From NCBI RefSeq assembly GCF_040930455.2, contig NZ_CP170494.1: a stretch of DNA of 64,000 nucleotides; one strand, 5' to 3'. Shown one piece after another: positions 25,233 to 34,684 of this stretch. Source of the DNA: Neopusillimonas maritima. GTDB lineage: Bacteria; Pseudomonadota; Gammaproteobacteria; Burkholderiales; Burkholderiaceae_B. The notes beneath the pieces were generated by a model that ran no database searches, was not told the DNA's origin, and saw nothing but the letters and a program-made list of their open reading frames with translations. A program made the position numbers and the translations under genes. Within the stretch, counting starts at the first letter, position 1; every line of letters begins with the position of its first letter.

Positions 25233-26726
25233 TCAACGCCCGCCTGTTAATGAACCCAACACGCCTCTTAACAGGCGGGTGGCGGCGCGCCGGGCCATAC
25301 TTTTGGCAACCGATTGCACCACGCCGTCACGGCGTCCGCCCCGAGGCCCTGTACTACCAAACAGAAAATCGCTTACAGCCCCCATCACCCCACCCTCATC
25401 AGACGATGCCGCTTCAGTACCGTGTTGAGCCACCTGCCCTGGCTCCGCCTCAGCCCGCTGAGCCAGACGCTCATACGCAGACTCTCGGTCGACGGCACGT
25501 TCATACTTGCCACCCACCAGAGACGCATTACGAATTGCCTGACGCTCCTGTACGGTTGCCGGGCCAATCCGGCTACCCGGCGCCACCATCCAGGCTCTTT
25601 CCGTGATTGTCGGGCGCCCTTTTTCGTCGAGCAGCGAAACAAGCGCCTCCCCCACACCCAACTCGGTGATCGCCGCCTCAATGTCCAGATTGGGATTAAC
25701 TCGCATGGTTTGAGCGGCGGCACGAACCGCCTTTTGATCTCTTGGCGTGTACGCACGCAGAGCGTGTTGCACACGATGCCCCAACTGCCCTAATACCGTA
25801 TCGGGAATATCCAAAGGATTTTGCGTCACAAAATAAACACCAACCGCTTTGGAACGAATTAGCCGCGCCACTTGTTCGATCTTCTCTACCAACGCTTTGG
25901 GTGCATCGCTAAACAACAAATGCGCTTCATCGAAAAAGAAAACGAACTTCGGTTGCTCCAGGTCACCGACCTCAGGTAGTGCTTCATAGATTTCCGCCAA
26001 CAGCCACAACAGAAAGACTCCATACAATCGCGGCGACTGCATTAAACGATCAGCCGCCAATATATTCACCATGCCCTGCCCCTGGGCATTGGTGCGAATC
26101 AAATCGTGAATATCCAGCATCGGCTCTCCGAAAAACTGCTCGGCGCCTTGTGACTCCAGACGCAGCAAACTGCGTTGAATGGCACCTATTGATGCAGAGG
26201 ACACATTGCCATATTGGGTACGAAGTGTTTTGGCCCGGTCGGCAACGTCTTGCAACATAGCGCGCAAGTCTTTCAAGTCAAGTAGCAGATGACCTTCATC
26301 GTCGGCCACACGAAACACAAGATTCAACACCCCTTCCTGTGTATCATTCAGCTCCAGCATTCGCGCCAGCAACAACGGCCCCATATCGGACACTGTCGCG
26401 CGAACAGGGTGTCCGTTCTCGCCGAATACATCCCAGAACGTCACCGGGCACCCAGACCAGGCGGGTGTGGGAAGACCCAGCTTATCCAATCGGGCTTGCA
26501 GCTTTTCGCTGGGTTGGGCCGCCTGGGAAATACCGCTTAAATCGCCTTTGATGTCCGCCACAAAAACAGGCGTGCCGGCTTGCGAAAACGCCTGCGCCAA
26601 AACCTGTAACGACACCGTTTTTCCAGTACCGGTCGCTCCTGTGATACAACCATGTCTGTTAGCCATTTGGGGCAATAGCCGCAATTCAGTTGTGTTGTTT
26701 TTTGCGATAAGAATGGGTGTGGCCAT
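25233..26726 (-). CDS. HerA-like ATPase, YjgR (DUF853) family
   Basis: A 497-residue P-loop ATPase of the HerA/FtsK kind. The frame opens at 26753, but ATG at 26726 (MATPILIAKNN) has AGGAG 5 bases before it. Walker A is GATGTGKT, Walker B is FVFFFDEAHLLF, and VYFVTQNPLDIP is the sensor region. The tail is rich in Gly and Arg. HerA proteins act on DNA ends with NurA, but no NurA-like nuclease is nearby, and the cellular role of the YjgR group is not established. Confidence 0.85.
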   Translation of the reverse strand: MATPILIAKNNTTELRLLPQMANRHGCITGATGTGKTVSLQVLAQAFSQAGTPVFVADIKGDLSGISQAAQPSEKLQARLDKLGLPTPAWSGCPVTFWDVFGENGHPVRATVSDMGPLLLARMLELNDTQEGVLNLVFRVADDEGHLLLDLKDLRAMLQDVADRAKTLRTQYGNVSSASIGAIQRSLLRLESQGAEQFFGEPMLDIHDLIRTNAQGQGMVNILAADRLMQSPRLYGVFLLWLLAEIYEALPEVGDLEQPKFVFFFDEAHLLFSDAPKALVEKIEQVARLIRSKAVGVYFVTQNPLDIPDTVLGQLGHRVQHALRAYTPRDQKAVRAAAQTMRVNPNLDIEAAITELGVGEALVSLLDEKGRPTITERAWMVAPGSRIGPATVQERQAIRNASLVGGKYERAVDRESAYERLAQRAEAEPGQVAQHGTEAASSDEGGVMGAVSDFLFGSTGPRGGRRDGVVQSVAKSMARRAATRLLRGVLGSLTGGR

Positions 26727-26858
26727 AAAAGCTCCTGGAAGCAGCACAATCAAGCAACTTACACAATATTAAAGCGTTGCGCAGGTTTAATCTCGGTGTA
26801 CCTGTCTGCACGCGTTAAAATTACAACCTTTACTTTATATAGAAAACAGATCACGCAT

Positions 26859-27593
26859 ATGGCCGGACACAGTAAATGGGCAAATATTCAGCACCGGAAA
26901 GGTCGTCAAGACGCCAAACGGGGCAAAATCTGGACCAAAATCATTCGTGAAATCACCGTTGCCGCAAGAATGGGCGGTGCCGACCCCGACAGCAACCCGC
27001 GTTTACGTCTTGCATGGGACAAGGCCACGGCCGCCAACATGCCTAAAGACAATATTCAGCGCGCCATCACCCGAGGCGCAGGAGGGGGCGATGACTCCAA
27101 CTACGAAGAAATTCGTTATGAAGGCTATGGGGTAAACGGTGCCGCCGTCATTGTCGACTGCATGACCGATAACCGCATGCGTACCGTCGCAGAAGTGCGC
27201 CATGCTCTATCAAAGCATGGTGGTAATTTGGGCCAGGACGGCTCGGTTACCTTCATGTTCAAACATTGCGGACAATTCCTGTTTGCTCCCGGCACTTCTG
27301 AAGAAAAAGTCATGGAAATCGGGCTGGAAGCGGGCGCGGAAGACATCGAAACCGATGCCGACGGCATGATCGAAGTCATTTGCGAGCCCAGTGATTACGC
27401 CGCCGTAAAGAACGCGTTTCACGATGCCGGTCTTGAGCCTGAATGGCAGGAAATTATTATGAAGCCACTGAACGAAGTTGAGCTAACAGGCGACGATGCT
27501 GAAAAAATGCAAAAAATGATCGACGTCCTGGAAAGCCTGGATGACGTTCAGCAGGTCTATACCACTGCTGTGTTCAACGAAACAAGCGCTTGA
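26859..27593 (+). CDS. YebC/PmpR-family protein
   Basis: A 244-residue cytoplasmic protein with the family N-terminus MAGHSKWANIQHRKGRQDAK and the central PKDNIQRAITRGAGG. The frame opens at 26796, but the family start is ATG at 26859. YebC members were first described as transcription regulators (PmpR); more recently some were linked to rescue of ribosomes stalled at proline runs. No ruvC, as seen beside yebC in E. coli, is present here; purD follows instead. Confidence 0.93.
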   Translation: MAGHSKWANIQHRKGRQDAKRGKIWTKIIREITVAARMGGADPDSNPRLRLAWDKATAANMPKDNIQRAITRGAGGGDDSNYEEIRYEGYGVNGAAVIVDCMTDNRMRTVAEVRHALSKHGGNLGQDGSVTFMFKHCGQFLFAPGTSEEKVMEIGLEAGAEDIETDADGMIEVICEPSDYAAVKNAFHDAGLEPEWQEIIMKPLNEVELTGDDAEKMQKMIDVLESLDDVQQVYTTAVFNETSA

Positions 27594-27644
27594 TGCAACA
27601 GGCTGTTCCCCCTATTACCGCTTACTCACTTTCGACTCCTTGTT

Positions 27645-28934
27645 ATGAAACTTCTTGTTATTGGTAGCGGTGGCCGCGAACACGCGATCGCCTGGCGCTT
27701 GTCAAAATCACCTCGTGTACAACGAGTTTTCGTCGCTCCCGGAAACGGCGGGACCGCCACGACAGAGCTTCTTGAAAACCTTCCCTACACCAACGTTGAC
27801 TCGCTTATTGAATTTGCTCGCAAAGAGAATATTGCCTACACGGTGGTGGGCCCGGAAGCGCCGCTCGCCGACGGAATTGTCGACGCTTTTCGAAAAGCCG
27901 GGCTGAAAATTTTTGGCCCAACCCGCCAGGCCGCTCAGCTTGAAAGCTCGAAAGACTATGCAAAAGCATTCATGATCAGACACAACATCCCCACCGCAGC
28001 CTATCAAACCTTCACCGACCCAGAGGCCGCCAAGACGTATATAAAAACTCAAGGGGCGCCTATTGTTGTTAAAGCAGACGGCTTGGCCGCAGGGAAAGGC
28101 GTAGTGGTCGCCACAAGCGAAAACGAGGCGCTGGATGCCGTCGAACAAATGCTGGGCGATGGAACATTCGGTGCTGCCGGCGCCCGTGTTGTTATCGAAG
28201 AATGCCTGGAAGGTGAAGAAGCCAGCTTTATTGTGATGTGCGACGACCAGCAAGTACTGGCTATGGCAACCAGCCAGGATCACAAACGCCTGAAAGACCA
28301 CGACAAAGGACCAAACACCGGAGGCATGGGAGCCTACTCCGCCGCGCCCATCATTACCCCCGCCCTGCATAATCGGATCATGCGGGAAGTTATTCAGCCC
28401 ACACTGCAAGGCATGGCCAAAGACGGCATACCCTACTCCGGCTTCCTTTATGCCGGCCTCATGATTGGCCCGGGAGCCGACAATGATCGCACCATTAAGG
28501 TACTGGAATTTAATTGCCGCATGGGTGACCCGGAAACCCAACCTATCATGATGAGGGTAAAAAGTGATCTGGCCAGTGTATTCGAGCATGCGGTTAACGG
28601 CACGCTGGAACAAGCTGAACTGGAGTGGGACCGGCGTACAGCACTGGGCGTCGTCATGGCCGCACACAACTACCCCGCAACGCCCCGCACAGGAGACGTC
28701 ATTACCGACATACCCGAAAACACCGACGAATGTGTTGTGTTTCATGCAGGCACCAAACTGGAAGAGGGTGTGCTGAAAACCGCGGGTGGGCGCGTATTGT
28801 GCGTCACGGCTTTAGGTGAATCCGTTAAGCGTGCGCAAGATGCCGCGTACCAGGCCGTGCGGCAGACCCATTTCGATGGCTGCCAGTATCGTACTGATAT
28901 CGGATGGCGCGCCCTGCCAACCGATACTCAGTAA
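27645..28934 (+). CDS. purD: Phosphoribosylamine-glycine ligase
   Basis: The second step of purine synthesis: joins glycine to phosphoribosylamine using ATP. A 429-residue ATP-grasp enzyme starting MKLLVIGSGGREHAIAWRL, with LAAGKGVVVA, DHKRLKDHDKGPNTGGMGAY and EFNCRMGDPETQ. Length is the same as E. coli PurD. It is the first of a + strand run purD-hemF-nadD-rsfS-rlmH-pyk-maf with short gaps. Confidence 0.97.
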   Translation: MKLLVIGSGGREHAIAWRLSKSPRVQRVFVAPGNGGTATTELLENLPYTNVDSLIEFARKENIAYTVVGPEAPLADGIVDAFRKAGLKIFGPTRQAAQLESSKDYAKAFMIRHNIPTAAYQTFTDPEAAKTYIKTQGAPIVVKADGLAAGKGVVVATSENEALDAVEQMLGDGTFGAAGARVVIEECLEGEEASFIVMCDDQQVLAMATSQDHKRLKDHDKGPNTGGMGAYSAAPIITPALHNRIMREVIQPTLQGMAKDGIPYSGFLYAGLMIGPGADNDRTIKVLEFNCRMGDPETQPIMMRVKSDLASVFEHAVNGTLEQAELEWDRRTALGVVMAAHNYPATPRTGDVITDIPENTDECVVFHAGTKLEEGVLKTAGGRVLCVTALGESVKRAQDAAYQAVRQTHFDGCQYRTDIGWRALPTDTQ

Positions 28935-28959
28935 GCGCCACACGTTACCAGGATCCAAC

Positions 28960-29868
28960 ATGGCTGTACCTATTTCCTCCGCTTACAATTATTTTCTCGA
29001 CCTGCAATCACGCATTGTGAAGCGCCTGGAAGACGCCGGCGGCGATACTTTCCAAACCGACCATTGGAAGCGTGAAGAAGGCGGCGGCGGCATCTCCCGG
29101 CTGGTTGAGAACGGCAAGTTACTGGAACGCGCAGGGGTATTGTTCAGTCATGTGCAAGGTAAAACCTTGCCCCCGTCGGCCAGCGCTCATCGTCCCGAAC
29201 TGGCTGGGCGTGCCTGGGAGGCCATGGGTGTTTCACTGGTATTGCACCCACGCAATCCCTATATCCCCACTACCCATATGAACGTGCGCGTATTCGTGGC
29301 GCGCGCACCCGATAACAGCAACGAAGATGACATTTTCTGGTTCGGCGGCGGACTCGACCTCACCCCCTACTACCCTTTTGAAGAAGACGCCAGGCATTTT
29401 CATCAGATCTGCGCGAATGCGCTGGCGCCTTTCGGCCCCGACAAATATCCCGCTTACAAAACCTGGTGCGACCAATATTTTTATCTGAAGCATCGAAAGG
29501 AAACTCGCGGGATTGGCGGTATTTTCTTCGACGATCTGAGCGAAAATGGATTCGAAAACAGTTTTGCCCTCGTTCAATCTGTCGGAAACTGCTTTCTGGA
29601 TGCTTATATGCCCATTGTCGAAAAACGACGACACATGGAGTACGGCGAACACGAACGCGATTTTCAAGCTTATCGACGCGGTCGTTACGTTGAATTTAAC
29701 CTGGTATTCGACCGCGGCACCCTATTTGGTTTACAGTCGGGGGGAAGGACCGAATCTATTTTGCTATCGATGCCCCCGTTGGCTACATGGCGATACAACT
29801 GGTCTCCCGAGCCCGGCACTCCGGAAGCGAAACTGGCAGAATTTTTAACACCACGCGAATGGATTTAA
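28960..29868 (+). CDS. hemF: Oxygen-dependent coproporphyrinogen III oxidase
   Basis: Converts coproporphyrinogen III to protoporphyrinogen IX in haem synthesis, using oxygen. The frame opens at 28816 inside purD, but ATG at 28960 has AGGA upstream and gives a normal length (302). Conserved stretches include HMNVRVFVA, WFGGGLDLTPYYPFEEDARHF, GIGGIFFDDL and EFNLVFDRGTLFGLQSGGRTESI. Its end overlaps the nadD start by 10 bases. Confidence 0.97.
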   Translation: MAVPISSAYNYFLDLQSRIVKRLEDAGGDTFQTDHWKREEGGGGISRLVENGKLLERAGVLFSHVQGKTLPPSASAHRPELAGRAWEAMGVSLVLHPRNPYIPTTHMNVRVFVARAPDNSNEDDIFWFGGGLDLTPYYPFEEDARHFHQICANALAPFGPDKYPAYKTWCDQYFYLKHRKETRGIGGIFFDDLSENGFENSFALVQSVGNCFLDAYMPIVEKRRHMEYGEHERDFQAYRRGRYVEFNLVFDRGTLFGLQSGGRTESILLSMPPLATWRYNWSPEPGTPEAKLAEFLTPREWI

Positions 29869-30455
29869 AAAAAATCGGACTTCTCGGCGGTAGCTTTGAC
29901 CCTGTACACCGCGCCCACATTGCACTGGCCGAAACAGCCAGAAAGCATCTTGCGCTCGACGAAGTGCAACTGATTCCCGCCGCCGACCCCTGGCAACGCC
30001 CAGCCTTGAAAGCAAGCCGCCGACACCGCATGAAAATGCTGGATCTGGCCATTGCATCGTATCCGTTCCTGAACTTGAATACGGTTGAGGTCGATCGCGG
30101 CGGCAAAACCTACACAATCGATACGTTGGAAGGCTTGCCCAAAACCGCCCAATATTTTTGGATCCTGGGAACCGACCAATTACAGAACTTTTGTACCTGG
30201 CATCGATGGGAAGATATTCTCGCGTACGTCCATCTGGTTGTCGCCAATCGTCCGGGAACAGAGCCTGTTCCTCCCGAGCCGCTGATCAAGATGCTTGAAA
30301 CGCTAAAAAAACCGCTTATCTCGCTTCCTTTTGAACCTATGCCTATTGCCGCAACCGAAATTCGTGATCTGCTTGCAGGCGGACAATCGGTTAACGACAT
30401 GCTTGACCAGAACGTTCTCGCCTACATCCGGGAACATCACCTTTACCAAGCCTAA
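29859..30455 (+). CDS. nadD: Nicotinate-nucleotide adenylyltransferase
   Basis: Adenylates nicotinate mononucleotide in NAD synthesis. A 198-residue protein with the nucleotidyltransferase motif GGSFDPVHRAHI and the C-terminal AATEIRDLL (a variant of the ISSTxIR motif). The frame opens at 29787, but ATG at 29859 matches the family N-terminus MDLKKIGLLGGSF. It overlaps the end of hemF and begins the common nadD-rsfS-rlmH cluster. Confidence 0.95.
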   Translation: MDLKKIGLLGGSFDPVHRAHIALAETARKHLALDEVQLIPAADPWQRPALKASRRHRMKMLDLAIASYPFLNLNTVEVDRGGKTYTIDTLEGLPKTAQYFWILGTDQLQNFCTWHRWEDILAYVHLVVANRPGTEPVPPEPLIKMLETLKKPLISLPFEPMPIAATEIRDLLAGGQSVNDMLDQNVLAYIREHHLYQA

Positions 30456-30490
30456 CCGCATTCGTGCGCGGGCATCCTGATCCTTTTTAC

Positions 30491-30889
30491 ATGAACATTC
30501 AGAAATTGCAACGCCTTGTCATTGACGCCCTTGAAGACGTCAAGGCCCAAGACATTAAAGTCTTCAACACCACAGAAATCACCACGATGTTTGATCGCGT
30601 AGTACTGGCAACCGGTACCTCAAACCGCCAAACCCGCGCCTTGGCTGCCAGCGTGGCCGACGCGGCTCGTGAGCACAAAATTCCCATTGTTGCCTATGAG
30701 GGGCAGGACACCGGAGAATGGGTTCTGCTCGACATAGGGGATATTGTCGTTCATTGCATGCAGCCGGAAATTCGACGCTACTATAACCTGGAAGAAATTT
30801 GGGGTGGCAAACCCGTGCGGGTGAAACTTCTGCCACAATCCACACCGGTCGGCACCCCGGTGTACGACGATGAGTTGCCTGACACATGA
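30491..30889 (+). CDS. rsfS: Ribosomal silencing factor RsfS
   Basis: RsfS binds ribosomal protein L14 and blocks joining of subunits when nutrients are scarce. A 132-residue protein with the family core FDRVVLATGTSNRQTRALAASV, EGQDTGEWVLLDIGDIVVHCM and RRYYNLEEIWGG. The frame opens at a GTG (30464); ATG at 30491 matches the family. The stop overlaps the rlmH ATG by 4 bases. Confidence 0.95.
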   Translation: MNIQKLQRLVIDALEDVKAQDIKVFNTTEITTMFDRVVLATGTSNRQTRALAASVADAAREHKIPIVAYEGQDTGEWVLLDIGDIVVHCMQPEIRRYYNLEEIWGGKPVRVKLLPQSTPVGTPVYDDELPDT

Positions 30890-31356
30890 GGCTTTGGGTG
30901 ATTGCGGTAGGTACACGCATGCCACAATGGGTTACCGATGCTTGGCATGACTACGCGAAGCGACTTCCTCCCGACTGCAGTTTAGAGCTAAAAGAAATTA
31001 AACCCGAGTCGCGCACGAGCGGAAAATCTCCGGCACAACTAATGCAAGCCGAAGCCGACCGTATTCAAGCCGCCCTGCCAACTAACGCACTATCTATTGC
31101 ACTGGATGAGCACGGGCGCGATATCACAACCGCCAAACTTGCTGTCGAACTCGAAAAATGGCGCGGCAGCGGCCGTGATGTCGCTTTTCTTATCGGCGGT
31201 CCCGACGGTCTGAACCCGAAGTTGAAACAACGTTGTGATAGTCTTATGCGGCTCTCTTCTTTAACGTTGCCACACCCGATGGTCAGGGTAGTGTTGGCCG
31301 AGCAACTGTATCGCGCCTGGGCCATCAACACCAACCACCCGTATCACCGGGCCTGA
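30886..31356 (+). CDS. rlmH: 23S rRNA pseudouridine 1915 N3-methyltransferase
   Basis: A SPOUT methyltransferase acting on 23S rRNA position 1915 of complete ribosomes. The 156-residue length matches E. coli RlmH (155). The SAM-binding knot region shows FLIGGPDGLNP and LTLPHPMVRVVLAEQLYRAWAINTNHPYHR. Starts within the rsfS stop (ATGA), so coupled. Confidence 0.96.
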   Translation: MRLWVIAVGTRMPQWVTDAWHDYAKRLPPDCSLELKEIKPESRTSGKSPAQLMQAEADRIQAALPTNALSIALDEHGRDITTAKLAVELEKWRGSGRDVAFLIGGPDGLNPKLKQRCDSLMRLSSLTLPHPMVRVVLAEQLYRAWAINTNHPYHRA

Positions 31357-31385
31357 TTTACATCAGTCATTATGGGGTTGTCTTC

Positions 31386-32822
31386 ATGCAAAAACGCCGC
31401 ACGAAAATTGTCGCCACCCTGGGGCCTGCAAGCTCAAGCCCGGAAGTCATTGAAAAACTGATTTTGGCGGGTATGGACGTAGCCCGGCTGAATTTTTCCC
31501 ACGGCACCGCCGACGACCATCGTGAACGGGCGCAAACCGTTCGGGCCCTTGCGGCCCAACATAAAAAATGTGTCGCAATCATGGGTGACCTTCAAGGCCC
31601 CAAAATTCGTATTGCGCGCTTCAGCAACGGGCAGATTGAACTGGTTGCCGGCCAGCCGTTTACCCTATCGAACAAACATCCGCTCGAGGACGGCAATGAA
31701 AAAATTGTCGGTATCGACTATCCCACACTGATTCACGATTGCAAGCCTGGTGACGAACTTCTGCTGGACGACGGCCGCGTTGTCCTTGAGGTGAATCAAG
31801 TCGACGACCACGCCGTACACACTACGGTAACTCAAGGCGGGCCGCTGTCCAACAATAAGGGCATTAATCGCCGGGGCGGCGGAATCTCGGCGCCCAGCCT
31901 TACCGACAAAGACAAAGCCGATATTCAAACTATTGCCGAGCTTGAGCTTGATTATGTCGCCGTATCGTTTCCACGTCAGGGCAGCGATATTGAGGAGGCG
32001 CGGCATTTACTGGAAGCGGCGGGCAGTAAGGCCTGGATTATCGCAAAAATTGAACGCGCTGAAGCGGTGATCGACGACAACGCACTAGATGAACTGATCA
32101 TGGCCAGCGACGGTGTTATGGTGGCCCGTGGCGACCTGGGGGTTGAAGTGGGCGATGCCCGTCTTGCGGGCATACAGAAAAGGATTATTCTGCACGCCCG
32201 CACTTACAACAAACTTGTTATTACCGCCACGCAAATGATGGAGTCAATGGTAAGCAGCCCATTACCCACGCGTGCGGAGGTATCCGATGTAGCCAATGCC
32301 GTACTCGACTACACCGATGCTGTCATGCTGTCGGCGGAATCAGCCTCGGGACGCTATCCGGTTGAGGCCGTGAAAGCCATGGCACGTGTCTGCCTGGGTG
32401 CTGAACAAGAGCCCGGCACAACGAAATCCCAACATCGGCTGGGTGAGACGTTTACTCGCTGTGATGAAACCATTGCATTATCGGCCATGTATGCGGCCAA
32501 CCATTTTCACGGGATTAAAGCCATTGTAAGCCTCACCGAAAGTGGTCATACCCCTTTGATTATGTCGCGCATTCGGTCCGGCGTACCGATTTACTGTTAC
32601 ACATCGCACCCTGCTACAGAACGTCGCGTTGCCCTGTTCAGGGGCGTATACGCCCTACCTTTCGACACGCGCAGCATGGATCGCGAACAAGTCAGCGCGT
32701 CTGCTGTTGAAGCGTTGGTTGAAAGCGGGCAGTTGAATAAAGGTGAATGGGCCATTATCACCCGCGGCGACACGAATCAAGACGGCGGAACCAATACACT
32801 GCGCGTTGTATGCGCCGAATAA
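31386..32822 (+). CDS. pyk: Pyruvate kinase
   Basis: Transfers phosphate from phosphoenolpyruvate to ADP, the last step of glycolysis. A 478-residue protein with RRTKIVATLGPASS, LNFSHGTADDH, the catalytic IIAKIERAEAVIDD, MVARGDLGVEVG and ATQMMESMV. Length and motifs fit PykA/PykF enzymes. It lies between rlmH and maf; I recall these two being adjacent in many betaproteobacteria, so pyk may be an insertion. It ends 1 base before the maf ATG. Confidence 0.96.
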   Translation: MQKRRTKIVATLGPASSSPEVIEKLILAGMDVARLNFSHGTADDHRERAQTVRALAAQHKKCVAIMGDLQGPKIRIARFSNGQIELVAGQPFTLSNKHPLEDGNEKIVGIDYPTLIHDCKPGDELLLDDGRVVLEVNQVDDHAVHTTVTQGGPLSNNKGINRRGGGISAPSLTDKDKADIQTIAELELDYVAVSFPRQGSDIEEARHLLEAAGSKAWIIAKIERAEAVIDDNALDELIMASDGVMVARGDLGVEVGDARLAGIQKRIILHARTYNKLVITATQMMESMVSSPLPTRAEVSDVANAVLDYTDAVMLSAESASGRYPVEAVKAMARVCLGAEQEPGTTKSQHRLGETFTRCDETIALSAMYAANHFHGIKAIVSLTESGHTPLIMSRIRSGVPIYCYTSHPATERRVALFRGVYALPFDTRSMDREQVSASAVEALVESGQLNKGEWAIITRGDTNQDGGTNTLRVVCAE

Positions 32823-32823
32823 T

Positions 32824-33429
32824 ATGCCTGAACGTGAAATTTATCTTGCTTCGGCCAGCCCCAGGAGACATGAAATACTCAATCAAATGGGTATACAGCA
32901 CCGTGTCCTCATTGTCCCGCCACCGCCCGGCGAAGACGAACCGCGTCTTGCAGGAGAATCCCCGAAGCATTACGTCATGCGTACGGCATCAGAAAAATCA
33001 GATCGCGCTCTAGCCTGGATAAAACATCAATCTTTACCTGTCTTACCCATTCTAACTGCAGACACCACGGTTGCGCTGGATGACATTATTCTGGGTAAGC
33101 CGGGCACATACGAAGAAGCCAAAAGCATGCTCACGCAACTTTCCGGCCATACCCATCAGGTTTATACCGCCGTCACGCTGGCGTTCAACGAACAACGCAT
33201 CGATATTCTAAGTACTACTGCCGTGAGGTTTGCTCATCTTGATCGGCAAGATATAGAAACATACTGCAGAACCAACGAACCATGGGGCAAAGCCGGTGCA
33301 TATGGCATACAGGGTAAAGCGTCGTGGTTCATAGAACATATCAGCGGCAGCTACAGTGGTGTTGTCGGTTTACCCATTTACGAAACCGGACAACTCCTGA
33401 AAAAAATGAACGAATCACAAGCCGTTTAA
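32824..33429 (+). CDS. maf: Maf nucleotide pyrophosphatase (dTTP/UTP type)
   Basis: A house-cleaning enzyme that hydrolyses non-canonical or excess nucleoside triphosphates. A 201-residue protein starting MPEREIYLASASPRRHEIL, with ADTTVALDDIILGKP and GAYGIQGKASWFIEHISGSYSGVVGLPI. The latter resembles E. coli YhdE (dTTP/UTP-specific) rather than YceF. The frame opens inside pyk at 32743; ATG at 32824 is the family start. Confidence 0.94.
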   Translation: MPEREIYLASASPRRHEILNQMGIQHRVLIVPPPPGEDEPRLAGESPKHYVMRTASEKSDRALAWIKHQSLPVLPILTADTTVALDDIILGKPGTYEEAKSMLTQLSGHTHQVYTAVTLAFNEQRIDILSTTAVRFAHLDRQDIETYCRTNEPWGKAGAYGIQGKASWFIEHISGSYSGVVGLPIYETGQLLKKMNESQAV

Positions 33430-33468
33430 GCGTATACGCAGCACTTAACCTTTTCAGAGGAGACCTTT

Positions 33469-34461
33469 ATGAAACGCAGAAGCGCATTAAAAGTTCTGGC
33501 AGGCAGTCTGTCAGCTCCGGTTGTTCTTCACGCCACGACGGCCAAAGCACATACAACAAGCAATCCAAAAAACAATGATAAATTTCGCCAGGCCCTGGAA
33601 AGTTTTGCACAAATTAACCCTGGACAGTCATCGGTTAGTCTCACCGTTCATGACCCCGACAGCACCTACAGATTCGATCATCTGGGCACCAAGCCGTTAT
33701 TCGTGGGTAGCGCAGTTAAAACATATATTTTGGGACAGTATCTGCTGGATGTGGAAACTGGAAAACTCGACGAAAATGAGCGGCTTCAAGTTGGCCCAGC
33801 AGTCTGGTCTCCCGGAGGCGATGTACTGGTCGACGTGCAGGGCACCATCCCCGCGCGTAACGTGCTCGAAATGATGATCGCCCACAGTGACAATACGTCG
33901 ACCGATATGGCCATCAAGCAAGTTGGCCCGGCACGGGTGCGGGAACTAATAAAAAAGCTGGGATTGCATCACACCCAAATACCCGACTCCACCCGTGTTT
34001 TATTTTCATATCTGAACGGCGCCCCTTCTGGCAAAGATTTGGGCTGGGACGGCATGCAAGCCATGGAAAAAGGCGAGTCATTCGGCCCCATTCGCGATCC
34101 TATTAATCCCGATCAAACCATGATGAGCACCGCGGAGGAAATGCGCGCGTGGTACGACTACGTTCTTTCCGGCAAGCTGTTTAAAGATGAAAGCACCTTG
34201 AAAGAGTTCAAACGTATATCGGCCATGGCCAATGCCATTCCCTCCTTAATGCCCGACGGCATTATGGGTTATGGCAAGGGGGGAAGTATTGTCTGGAACG
34301 ATTTCAACTGCTTTACCATTGCAGGCCAAATGGTTATTCCCGGAACACGCACTGTCAATTTCTGCTTCATTACCAATTGGTCTGGCGCCGAATCCACTAT
34401 TACACCCACGTTTGCGCAATTCGTAAAATACAGCTCGGAAATGATTTATTCTCTAGCTTAA
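33469..34461 (+). CDS. Tat-exported class A beta-lactamase-like serine hydrolase
   Basis: A 330-residue protein. The N-terminus KRRSALKVLAG looks like a twin-arginine signal, with cleavage expected near TTAKA (residue 26). All three motifs of class A serine beta-lactamases are present in order and spacing: SxxK as Ser81-Ala-Val-Lys84, SDN at 140-142, and KGG (for KTG) at 270-272. It could be a beta-lactamase, a relative acting on cell-wall peptides, or another esterase; resistance cannot be inferred from sequence. A ribosome site GGAG precedes the ATG. It faces the rRNA operon and shares its terminator. Confidence 0.85.
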   Translation: MKRRSALKVLAGSLSAPVVLHATTAKAHTTSNPKNNDKFRQALESFAQINPGQSSVSLTVHDPDSTYRFDHLGTKPLFVGSAVKTYILGQYLLDVETGKLDENERLQVGPAVWSPGGDVLVDVQGTIPARNVLEMMIAHSDNTSTDMAIKQVGPARVRELIKKLGLHHTQIPDSTRVLFSYLNGAPSGKDLGWDGMQAMEKGESFGPIRDPINPDQTMMSTAEEMRAWYDYVLSGKLFKDESTLKEFKRISAMANAIPSLMPDGIMGYGKGGSIVWNDFNCFTIAGQMVIPGTRTVNFCFITNWSGAESTITPTFAQFVKYSSEMIYSLA

Positions 34462-34487
34462 TTATTGTTTTTTCGTTCTTACAAAGT

Positions 34488-34522
34488 AAAACGCCCCAAC
34501 ATGTTTGATGTTGGGGCGTTTT
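34488..34522. terminator. Intrinsic terminator, rRNA operon (-) and serine hydrolase (+)
   Basis: AAAACGCCCCAACAT (34488-34502) and ATGTTGGGGCGTTTT (34508-34522) make a perfect 15-base stem with a 5-base loop. Each side ends in TTTT, so it can stop transcription from both directions: 5S on the minus strand and the hydrolase on the plus strand. Confidence 0.9.
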
Positions 34523-34531
34523 GGTATAAGA

Positions 34532-34646
34532 GCCTGACGATGACCTACTTTCACAGATGTACATCCACTATCATCGGCGCAAAGGCGTTTCACGGTCCTG
34601 TTCGGGATGGGAAGGCGTGGGACCACCTTGCTATGGTCGTCAAGCG
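34532..34646 (-). rRNA. rrf: 5S ribosomal RNA
   Basis: About 115 bases with the conserved 5' segment CGCTTGACGACCATAGC, the loop core CCCATCCCGAACAGGACCGTGAAACG and the 3' GTAGGTCATCGTCAGGC that pairs with the 5' end. Ends are approximate by one or two bases. Confidence 0.93.
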
Positions 34647-34655
34647 TAAAGGGTT

Positions 34656-34684
34656 GCGCTTCAAGGGTTTTGGCCTTGAAGCGC
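34656..34684. repeat. Hairpin in the 23S-5S spacer, likely processing stem
   Basis: GCGCTTCAAGG (34656-34666) and CCTTGAAGCGC (34674-34684) form an 11-base stem with a 7-base loop, 9 bases before the mature 5S 5' end. It is probably a cleavage signal in the precursor RNA. The rest of the about 200-base spacer shows nothing else. Confidence 0.6.

Noticed and set aside
25239..25279. Inverted repeat (12-base arms) between fbp and the HerA-like gene
   Set aside because: It is inside the last codons of the HerA-like gene and has no T-run on either strand, so I do not call it a terminator.
27708..28745. A 345-codon open frame on the minus strand
   Set aside because: Lies fully antisense to purD, whose protein is unmistakable; the antisense protein is Cys/Gly/His-rich without motifs, so it is a codon-bias shadow.
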